Assembly: GCF_000737335.2 (NCBI RefSeq)
Contig: NZ_JMCC02000011.1
Coordinates: 112,996-176,995, forward strand
Direction: 5' to 3'
Length of the DNA: 64,000 nt
Source: Enhygromyxa salina
GTDB lineage: Bacteria > Myxococcota_A > Polyangia > Nannocystales > Nannocystaceae
Positions 57,829 through 64,000 of this stretch are shown here, one piece after another (position 1 is the stretch's first letter; every line of letters starts with the position of its first letter). A program made the translations under genes and the position numbers. The notes beneath the pieces were generated by a model, which ran no database searches, had not been told where the DNA came from, and was given only the letters and a program-made list of their open reading frames with translations.

Positions 57829-59691
57829 TTACTTGTCGCGGACCACGAGTGATCGCACGTAGCCGTTGATCTCGATCTCGCGGGGGGCTGGCTCCGCGCT
57901 CGCGGGCAGCGGGGCGGCGCCGCGCTCGAGCTCGCCAAACCGACCCCGCAGCAGCAAGGGTGCCCCGGCCGCGCTCAGCTCCGGCCCAAGCTGCACGCGC
58001 CGATCAAACTCGTGGCGCTCGACCTTGGGATCGAGCCGCAGCGTGCGGACGTCGGGCCAGCAGTACACGTGCTCGAGGTCCGCGCCCAAGCCGTCGCCGA
58101 TCCACGCGATCGCACCAACATCATAATCGTCTCCGGCGCGCGTGGGCGCGGCCATGATCGTGAGCTCCGGCGGCGCGACCAGCTCGCACAGCCCCGGTCG
58201 ATCGAGCACGCCGGCCAGCAGCCCAAGCACCACGACGTCCCGCCCGCTGGCCAGCGCGAGCTCGCCCAGGACCCGGGCGAGCTCGTTGCGATGCGCACGC
58301 GAAGGCAAGTCCCGGCCGGCCAGAATCTCCACGTAGATCAGATACAGCGCGCGCGAACCCGAAGCGCCCGGCCGCGCCAGCGTGATCTGCAGGCGCACGA
58401 AGCCCTCCGGCAGGACCCGGCGACCGTTGCACACGCTGCCCGCGGCCTCGGCCGTGGCCTCGTCGGGCGCGCACGGCTCCGCGTCCACGGCGGGATCCAG
58501 ACACAGCAGCGCGTGACTCCCCAGCTCCAGCGTGCCGAACCCGGCGTGGCCGAGCAGCTGCGACAGCCCAGCTCGCAGCGCGCTCGGGATCCCCTCGAGC
58601 ACCATGAAGTCGGCCCCCGCTTCGACGACGACACTCACGATCGCGTCGAGCTTCACGCGCTGGTGCTCGACCGTGAGATCGGTGAGCCCCACGAACAGCG
58701 GGCCCAGATCCCAGTGGCCAGGATCCAAGAACTCTGCGCCGCCCATCCAATCGAGCATGGTCCGAGCCGGTGGCGTCCCCCGATCTTCCAGCTTGGCGAC
58801 CGGCGCCGTCAGCCCGGTCGTTGCGAACAGGCCAAAGTCACCGCTGCCGCCCACGCTGTCGAGCAGCTCGCGCAGCAGCGGGCTCCCGCCCCGGTGCGAG
58901 CCCGCGACCGTCAAGAACTTGAGGATCACGTCGGAGCGCACGCCCACGTTGTCACGCGTGCCGCCCCAGTGGTGCAGCGCGACGAGCTCCCAGCGGGCGT
59001 TGAACACCGGCGAGCCCGACGACCCGCCCTCGGTGTCGGCGAGATAGTGGATCGCCGACTTGACCACCTTCGTGATGTGGTTGCCCTGAATCACGACCTG
59101 CTTGCGGCCGCCGCGGGGATGCTGGATCAGGTTGACGCGCGCGCCAACGTCGACCCCGGTGGGCGCGTGACACAGCGGGATCGCGCCCCAGCGGGCCCCG
59201 GGATCACCGTCGATCGCAACCAGCGCGAAGTCCAGGACCGGGTCGCCAAACAAGTAGCGATCGGGCTGGAGCACGAACACCTGCGGGCTCAGCTGGCGGC
59301 CATGCTCGTCGTCTTCGAAGTCGAAGAACACCCGAGCCCCGCGCGCCGCGGCGACGCTGGGCAGCACGTGATGGTTGGTCATCAGCAGGCTGGGGCTGAC
59401 CATGAACCCGGTCCCAAAGTAGGTCTTGCCGTCGTCGATGATCTCGATCCGCGCGACGGATCGGGCCCGCTCGAAGCCAACCCGCAAGAACCAGGTCGGC
59501 AAGAAATTGCCGACGTCCACGGTCCGCTCGGGCACATATTGCGGTGCGGAATCCCGTGGCGACCCAGCCGCTGGGCCCCGCGCGTCACTGAGCTTGCGCG
59601 CAGCCGACTCGACCAGCGCCTGGGTCAGCGGGCCCAGCTCACCAAGCCGGCTTTCGTTGGGGTGAAGACCGAGTATCTGGCGCGGGCCCAT
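57829..59691 (-). CDS. Trypsin/V8-like serine protease fused to an EEP-like degenerate domain
   Basis: Protein of about 620 residues without signal peptide. Residues about 80-280 form a chymotrypsin-fold protease with the triad His in LLMTNHHVLPS, Asp in VLDFALVAIDGD and Ser in DTEGGSSGSPVFN. The C-terminal about 280 residues resemble the endonuclease/exonuclease/phosphatase fold (VEAGADFMVLEGI for DILALQEV, then RDVVVLGLLAGVLDR where GDFN should be), but the catalytic GDFN is lost. The ATG at 59691 avoids overlapping the divergent gene at 59715; the frame is open to 59730. An intracellular defence or regulated-proteolysis role is possible but not shown. Confidence 0.72.
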   Translation of the reverse strand: MGPRQILGLHPNESRLGELGPLTQALVESAARKLSDARGPAAGSPRDSAPQYVPERTVDVGNFLPTWFLRVGFERARSVARIEIIDDGKTYFGTGFMVSPSLLMTNHHVLPSVAAARGARVFFDFEDDEHGRQLSPQVFVLQPDRYLFGDPVLDFALVAIDGDPGARWGAIPLCHAPTGVDVGARVNLIQHPRGGRKQVVIQGNHITKVVKSAIHYLADTEGGSSGSPVFNARWELVALHHWGGTRDNVGVRSDVILKFLTVAGSHRGGSPLLRELLDSVGGSGDFGLFATTGLTAPVAKLEDRGTPPARTMLDWMGGAEFLDPGHWDLGPLFVGLTDLTVEHQRVKLDAIVSVVVEAGADFMVLEGIPSALRAGLSQLLGHAGFGTLELGSHALLCLDPAVDAEPCAPDEATAEAAGSVCNGRRVLPEGFVRLQITLARPGASGSRALYLIYVEILAGRDLPSRAHRNELARVLGELALASGRDVVVLGLLAGVLDRPGLCELVAPPELTIMAAPTRAGDDYDVGAIAWIGDGLGADLEHVYCWPDVRTLRLDPKVERHEFDRRVQLGPELSAAGAPLLLRGRFGELERGAAPLPASAEPAPREIEINGYVRSLVVRDK

Positions 59692-59714
59692 CTCGAGAAT
59701 GGTAGCCTGCTGCG

Positions 59715-60710
59715 ATGCGTACTTCGGCAACCACGAGTTTGCGCCGCCGGGCTGGGGGAATCGCGGCGGTGATCAGCATGGGCCTGGTGCTCGCGGTCAC
59801 GGCCTGCAAGAGCGCCGAGGATCGGCCCAACACCGATCCGCTCAACGACCCTTGGCTCGACGAGATCGAGGCCGACGAGGTCGCGGTCGCGGCGACGCCG
59901 GATCCGGCCGCGGATCCAAGCGCAGAGCCGGGCACGGATCCGGGCACGGATCCAGCCGAAGAGCCAACCACCGCCGTCGCGCCAGACGAAGATCCGGTCG
60001 CACCGAACGACGGCAGCGAAGTCGCTGCGGCCGAGCCCGCCGACGGCTCGACTGCAGAAGCCGCCAAGCTCGCTGGCGCCAGCGCGCCCTCGAACAAGTC
60101 AGGCGCCGCCGTGGCGGCCGCGGACCCAGCAAAGCCCGACCCCGCGCCCAGCGAGCAACCGGCAGCCGCTCCAGCCGAGCAGCCTGCCGTCGCGCCAGCG
60201 CCTGCCGAAGCCGCGCCCAAGCCCCAGCCGGCCGAGCCGCCCGCACCCGCCCCGATCACGATCGCCGACTTCGACGGCACGTTTCGGTTCTCGGGCGGCA
60301 GCGCCCAGCGTCAGGCTCTGGAAGAGGCGATCGAGTTCGGCGCCAACCAGGTCGCCGGCATCATCCGCGGCATCGCCCGCAAGCGGCTCACGAAGACGCA
60401 GATCATCGACGACGAGATCAAGATGTCGGTCTCGGGCGACAAGATCACCTTCAACTGGTCCAACGGCTCGACCATGACCTGCGTGATCGGCGGACCCAAG
60501 GTCAGCATGAGCTTCAAGGGCGACAAGTACCTGGGCCGCGTGCTCGAGAAGGGCAGCAAGATGATCGTCGTGTTCGACGCCCCCGACGCGGTCAAGACCC
60601 TGGTCTACGTGCTGTCGGCAGACCGTCAGAAGCTCACGGTCCACCACAAGCTCGACGCCGACCAGCTCAGCGAGCCCGTGACCTTCAAGCTCAGCTACAC
60701 CAGGAAGTAG
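59715..60710 (+). CDS. Lipoprotein with Pro/Ala-rich linker and small beta domain
   Basis: Exported lipoprotein of 331 residues: signal ending at AVTAC, a 140-residue disordered Ala/Pro/Asp/Glu segment, and a C-terminal domain of about 145 residues (FDGTFRFSGGSAQRQALEEA, ISGDKI-like SVSGDKITFNWSNG, MSFKGDKYLGRVLEKG) resembling lipid-binding beta-barrel folds found in other myxobacterial lipoproteins. Divergent from the protease gene, 23 bases away. Function unknown. Confidence 0.7.
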   Translation: MRTSATTSLRRRAGGIAAVISMGLVLAVTACKSAEDRPNTDPLNDPWLDEIEADEVAVAATPDPAADPSAEPGTDPGTDPAEEPTTAVAPDEDPVAPNDGSEVAAAEPADGSTAEAAKLAGASAPSNKSGAAVAAADPAKPDPAPSEQPAAAPAEQPAVAPAPAEAAPKPQPAEPPAPAPITIADFDGTFRFSGGSAQRQALEEAIEFGANQVAGIIRGIARKRLTKTQIIDDEIKMSVSGDKITFNWSNGSTMTCVIGGPKVSMSFKGDKYLGRVLEKGSKMIVVFDAPDAVKTLVYVLSADRQKLTVHHKLDADQLSEPVTFKLSYTRK

Positions 60711-60775
60711 TGTTCGTAGTGTGATCTCGATGGGGTTGCGGAGCCGTTGGCGGTGCTACCTTCGCGCCGCTCGCC

Positions 60776-61438
60776 ATGGCCCTCCTCGTCACCCTGATCA
60801 CCGTGTTGGCAGCCTCGGCTCTGCTCGAGGTCCTGCTCTACGCCATCTACAGCTCGCGCTCGAGCGACGCCTACAAGATCTACCCGCTGCGCGGCAAAGA
60901 CTTGGGCCGCATCGCTCGCGTCATGCTGCCCAACTCGCTGCTCTCGGCCGCGCTGATCGTGGGCCTGATCTACTGGGGGCAGCCGTGGCTGCTGCACACG
61001 GGCGAGGTCTCTGCGCTGGGTGTGATCGCCGACGTGGTCGGGACCTTGGTCCTCTACGACGTGATCTATTATGCGATGCACCGCTTCTTGTTTCACGGCG
61101 CGCTGCAGTCCGTCCATGTCCTGCACCACACCGTCAAGCACCCAACCGCGATCGAGAGCCTGTACGTCCACCCAATCGAGAACGCGATGGGCGTGCTGCT
61201 GTTCATGGCGTGCATCTTCATCGTCGGCCCGATCTCCATGTGGGGCTTCGCGGTGACCTTGGCGATCTACTCGTGGCTCAACATCGTGATCCACTCGGGC
61301 CTGGATTTTCGCCAGCCCTGGCTGCGCCCGATCGCGTACATGGTCCGCAAGCACGCGCGCCATCACTCGGGCATGCGGGCGGGCAACTACGCCTCGATCA
61401 CCCCGATCCCCGACCTGGTGTTCGGCACCGCCGAGTGA
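60776..61438 (+). CDS. Sterol desaturase/fatty acid hydroxylase family di-iron membrane protein
   Basis: Membrane enzyme of 220 residues with about four hydrophobic helices and the eight-His pattern of the family: HRFLFH, HVLHHT and HARHH, plus an isolated His pair (YVHPIE, VIHSG). These bind a di-iron centre that oxidises lipids (hydroxylation, desaturation or ether cleavage). Nannocystaceae make sterols, so a sterol C-4 or C-5 role is possible but not decided. The aldehyde dehydrogenase downstream on the same strand could handle a product aldehyde. Confidence 0.87.
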   Translation: MALLVTLITVLAASALLEVLLYAIYSSRSSDAYKIYPLRGKDLGRIARVMLPNSLLSAALIVGLIYWGQPWLLHTGEVSALGVIADVVGTLVLYDVIYYAMHRFLFHGALQSVHVLHHTVKHPTAIESLYVHPIENAMGVLLFMACIFIVGPISMWGFAVTLAIYSWLNIVIHSGLDFRQPWLRPIAYMVRKHARHHSGMRAGNYASITPIPDLVFGTAE

Positions 61439-61485
61439 CCCACGCCACGCCGGTCGCGGCAGCGGTTCGCTAGCTTCGGCGGGCG

Positions 61486-63093
61486 ATGCCCGACGGAACC
61501 GCCCGCCCCTCCTCCACGCTGCCACCGATCGAATGCCACGACCCCGCGACCCTCGAGCGGCTCGGTGAGGTCGAGGTCATGGACCGCGCGCAGGTCGAGG
61601 CGATCATCGCCCGGGCTCGCGCGGCGCAACCTCGCTGGGCCGCGACCAGCTTCGCGGAGCGCCGCGCCGTGCTCCGCGATCTGCTCGCGTGGATCGTCGA
61701 GCACCAGGCCAACATCTGTCACCTCGCCGCGCGGGACTCGGGCAAGACCTTGATCGACGCGGCGATGGGCGAGGTGTTTCCAGTCTGCGAGAAGCTGCGC
61801 TACACGATCGCCCACGGTGAGCGGGATCTGAGCCCCGAGCCGCGCAGCCCGGGGTTCCTGCTGCACAAGCGCGGACGCGTCGAGTACCTGCCGTTCGGGG
61901 TCGTCGCCGTCATCGCCCCGTGGAATTTCCCGTTTCACAACATCTATTGCCCGCTGATCCCCGCGCTGTTCGCCGGCAACGCGGTGGTCGTGAAGGTCAG
62001 CGAGTGGACCTCGTGGTCGGCCAGCGAGTACCTCGAGATCATCCATCGGGTGCTGCGCAAGCACGGGCTGCCAACCGACCTCGTGCAGGTCGTGACCGGG
62101 TGGGGCGAGACCGGGGCGCACCTGGTCCGTGGCGGCGTCGACAAGGTGTTCTTCACGGGCTCGCCCGGGAACGGTCGCAAGGTCATGGCGACCGCGAGCG
62201 ATGATCTGACGCCGGTCGTGCTCGAGCTTGGCGGCAAAGATCCGCTGATCGTGTGCGACGACGCAAACCTCGATCAGGCCGCCGACGCGGCGATGCTCGG
62301 GGTGTTCACGGCGTGCGGGCAGATGTGCGTGGGCGCCGAGCGAATCTACGTATTCGACGCGGTCCACGATCAATTCGTAGAGACCATGCGGGCCCGCGTC
62401 GCGGCTCTGCGTCAGGGTCCGCCCTTGACCAACGCGATCGTCGACTGCGGCGCCACGACCATGCCCGCGCAGCTCGAGGTCATCTCCACGCTGGTCGACG
62501 ACGCGCTCGAGCGCGGCGCGACGGCGCTGGTGGGTGGCCGTCGCAACCCCGAGCTTGCCGGCCAATACTACGAGCCCACGCTGCTCGTTGGCGTCGACCA
62601 CTCGATGCGCATCACCCAAGAAGAGGTGTTTGGTCCGATCATGGTCGTGATCCGCGTGCGCGACGAGGCCGAGGCCGTGCGCCTGGCCAACGATTGCCCC
62701 TACGGGCTGGGATCGAGCGTGTTCACCCGCGATCGCGCCCGCGGCCAACGGATCGCCCGGCAGCTCCGCACGGGCATGACGGTCGTGAACGACTACGGCG
62801 TCGCGTACATGATGCAGGCGCTTCCGTTTGGCGGCGTCGGCAACTCGGGCTTTGGCCGCATCAACGGACCCGAGGGCCTGCGCGCCTGCTGCTACGCCAA
62901 GGCGATCGTCGAAGACCGGGTGCCACTTGGCCGCAGCGTCGCGTTTCACCCGGTGCGCCCCTACAGCTACGAGCTGGTCCAGAGCGCCGTGCGGATCATC
63001 TACTCGCGCGGCCTCCAGGCCAAGGCCCGCGCGGTCGTTGGCGCCGCCCGGACCATGCTCTCGACAATGCAGGGCGCGCGCGACGACGATTGA
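61486..63093 (+). CDS. Aldehyde dehydrogenase (NAD(P)+)
   Basis: ALDH-superfamily enzyme of 535 residues, oxidising aldehydes to acids. The cofactor segment VVAVIAPWNFPFHN, catalytic Glu in VVLELGGKDP and nucleophilic Cys in CGQMCVGAERIYV are in place, as is EEVFGPIMVV. The C-terminal 35 residues are a basic extension beyond the usual end. It follows the lipid hydroxylase gene after 47 bases and its stop codon abuts the convergent SnoaL-like gene. Long-chain or lipid aldehydes are likely substrates by context. Confidence 0.9.
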   Translation: MPDGTARPSSTLPPIECHDPATLERLGEVEVMDRAQVEAIIARARAAQPRWAATSFAERRAVLRDLLAWIVEHQANICHLAARDSGKTLIDAAMGEVFPVCEKLRYTIAHGERDLSPEPRSPGFLLHKRGRVEYLPFGVVAVIAPWNFPFHNIYCPLIPALFAGNAVVVKVSEWTSWSASEYLEIIHRVLRKHGLPTDLVQVVTGWGETGAHLVRGGVDKVFFTGSPGNGRKVMATASDDLTPVVLELGGKDPLIVCDDANLDQAADAAMLGVFTACGQMCVGAERIYVFDAVHDQFVETMRARVAALRQGPPLTNAIVDCGATTMPAQLEVISTLVDDALERGATALVGGRRNPELAGQYYEPTLLVGVDHSMRITQEEVFGPIMVVIRVRDEAEAVRLANDCPYGLGSSVFTRDRARGQRIARQLRTGMTVVNDYGVAYMMQALPFGGVGNSGFGRINGPEGLRACCYAKAIVEDRVPLGRSVAFHPVRPYSYELVQSAVRIIYSRGLQAKARAVVGAARTMLSTMQGARDDD

Positions 63094-63612
63094 TCACATG
63101 TGCATCGCGGCCAGCAGCTTGTGCGCGCTCTCGACCCCGGTCATCGGCAGCGCGCCAGGCTGCAGCACCCCAAGCTGAATCAGCAAGGTCGCCTGATCGA
63201 AGTAGAGGTGCTCGTGCGCAATTTTGTCGCGCTCGAATTCGACGATCGCGGTGACCGGCAGCACCACCGCATTGTGGGTAGGCGCAATGCCCGGCGCCAA
63301 CCACTGCATCTCGATGTCGTGGGTGAATTCGTAGACCAGCTCTTCGACGATGCGATCAATACCCACGGTCAACGAGATCGAGACCCGCCGCATGTCACTG
63401 GGTATCTGCGGAATGAACCGCTCGCCGTAGAACACCCGCAGCGCGCCCTTGCCGACCCCACCGATCCCCGTTGGCACCATCAAGACGTGGGGTTCCGGCA
63501 CCATCGTCGCCAGCACGGCGTCGAGATCCTTGATGACGAACTCCGCGAAGGTGTGCCGTCGCCAGACTTGAACCTGCTTCTCTTGTGCGGGCGTGAGGGG
63601 GGACTGCGACAT
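63094..63612 (-). CDS. SnoaL/NTF2-like protein (carboxymethylenebutenolidase-like annotation group)
   Basis: Cytoplasmic protein of 172 residues in the cystatin-like alpha+beta NTF2 fold. The N-terminal helix (LTPAQEKQVQVWRRHTFAEF) leads to DAVLATMVPEPHVLMVPTG, GALRVFYGERFIP and the strand HEHLYFDQATLLIQLGVL typical of SnoaL-like proteins that follow this pattern. The ATG at 63612 was chosen; the open frame to 63861 runs over the palindromic repeat. Such proteins may bind or isomerise small hydrophobic molecules; the function here is unknown. Its 3' end touches that of the aldehyde dehydrogenase gene. Confidence 0.75.
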   Translation of the reverse strand: MSQSPLTPAQEKQVQVWRRHTFAEFVIKDLDAVLATMVPEPHVLMVPTGIGGVGKGALRVFYGERFIPQIPSDMRRVSISLTVGIDRIVEELVYEFTHDIEMQWLAPGIAPTHNAVVLPVTAIVEFERDKIAHEHLYFDQATLLIQLGVLQPGALPMTGVESAHKLLAAMHM

Positions 63613-63732
63613 GTATTGTTCGTAGCAGATCGCATCGGCTACGCAGCGCAAAGACAGGCCGTCTCCCGGTGCCGGTATTGCACCACGGGCTACCAAAGCG
63701 CCGATCAGTCTGGAGCCTGACGACTCGAAACT

Positions 63733-63803
63733 GTTTTCAGCTCGGGCGAGGGCTTCTCGCCCGCTTGCGGACACCTTTGTGGACTGGTTCACCAAGGGCA
63801 GCG
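63733..63803 (+). repeat. Dispersed palindromic repeat, copy C
   Basis: 71 bp, intact copy in the 305-bp gap 63613-63917. It has the same GGGCGAG/CTCGCCC hairpin and the same end GGGCAGCG as copies A and B. Nothing else but a terminator is seen in this gap. Confidence 0.75.
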
Positions 63804-63829
63804 AACTTGATCGGCGCTCAGGGCCGCAG

Positions 63830-63856
63830 AAAAAGCGGAGGCGCTGGGCCTCCGCT
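63830..63856 (-). terminator. Rho-independent terminator of the right-edge gene
   Basis: On the minus strand AGCGGAGGC pairs with GCCTCCGCT across a five-base loop and is followed by TTTTT. It lies 61 bases past the stop of the gene ending at 63918, confirming transcription from the right. Confidence 0.8.
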
Positions 63857-63917
63857 CTCATGTTCGGGTGCGACTCGCAGCGAGTCAGACCGTGTCAGGC
63901 ACCTGGCCGCGCTCGCG

Positions 63918-64000
63918 CTACTCGACCTCTTGATCGACGTAGAGACCGATCGCCGCGTTCACGCCCTGCTGGTCACCAGCGCCGCTGCGCTCGTAGGTTG
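63918..64000 (-). CDS. C-terminus of an unidentified protein, gene continues beyond the window
   Basis: The last 26 codons before TAG read TYERSGAGDQQGVNAAIGLY, then VDQEVE. The composition is normal coding sequence and a rho-independent terminator follows, so this is probably a real gene end. Too little is visible to assign a family. Confidence 0.5.
   Translation of the reverse strand, partial: TYERSGAGDQQGVNAAIGLYVDQEVE

Overview
The window is GC-rich DNA from a myxobacterium, most likely of the Nannocystaceae (Enhygromyxa, Plesiocystis or Nannocystis relatives). This rests on several lineage-typical features: secreted Asp-rich DUF4215 Cys-repeat lipoproteins with GDGDGD linkers, a MYXO-CTERM-like tail, many lipoproteins of unknown function, a Ser/Thr kinase, a trypsin-like protease fusion, an HMG-CoA synthase and bEBP-type regulators. 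Strand usage is mixed, with short operons. I see no rRNA, tRNA, CRISPR array or recognisable insertion sequence.

Layout. 1-2.3 kb (minus): a TetR repressor with its own operator, a PECR-like short-chain dehydrogenase and an acyl-CoA carboxylase beta subunit, which look like a catabolic operon for branched or terpenoid acids. 2.4-8.9 kb (plus): class D beta-lactamase, DUF4215/DUF1554 lipoprotein, a four-module kinase-ferredoxin-cyclase-like-globin protein, and a flavin monooxygenase. 8.9-10.9 kb (minus): Fur-family regulator with a His/Asp-rich lipoprotein, and two small unknown proteins. 11-15.1 kb (minus): a Tat-exported three-subunit molybdenum aldehyde oxidoreductase (PaoABC type). 15.3-20.4 kb (minus): Cys-repeat lipoprotein, TPR/MYXO-CTERM protein and a GT39-like membrane protein. 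A perfect 30-bp palindrome separates the last of these from a divergent DUF1415 gene. 21.1-23.4 kb: an accessory cassette made of direct repeats, an AAA/ABC ATPase and a TOPRIM-like DUF4276 protein; it resembles a two-gene phage-defence system and its right edge cuts a minus-strand gene. 24-31.5 kb: lipoproteins, a NYN/OST-HTH RNase-like protein, a possible bacteriocin/immunity pair, a frameshifted gene and a PIN-toxin remnant. 31.5-39.9 kb: carotenoid oxygenase, HMG-CoA synthase, a second DUF4215/DUF1554 lipoprotein, a sigma-54 activator and a SulP transporter.

39.9-43.9 kb (plus) is a coupled operon of a double-HTH TetR protein, a rifampicin-phosphotransferase-like enzyme and a permease. 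43.9-53.3 kb is a phosphate regulon: Pho-box-like 11-bp direct repeats, a phosphate-selective porin, PstS, a PhoU fused to a dead low-molecular-weight phosphatase domain, PstC, PstA, two different PstB proteins and a PhoR-type kinase. The two PstB proteins have complementary motif losses, which predicts an obligate heterodimer with one working ATP site. 53.4-64 kb: lipoproteins, rpoD (without region 1.1) and its terminator, a protease fusion, a lipid-hydroxylase-type enzyme, an aldehyde dehydrogenase and a SnoaL-like protein. The last gene runs off the right end.

The strongest candidates for new biology are the asymmetric PstB1/PstB2 pair with the PhoU fusion, the kinase-ferredoxin-cyclase-globin protein, the ATPase/DUF4276 cassette, and a 71-bp palindromic dispersed repeat present three times, once inside the pstS coding region.
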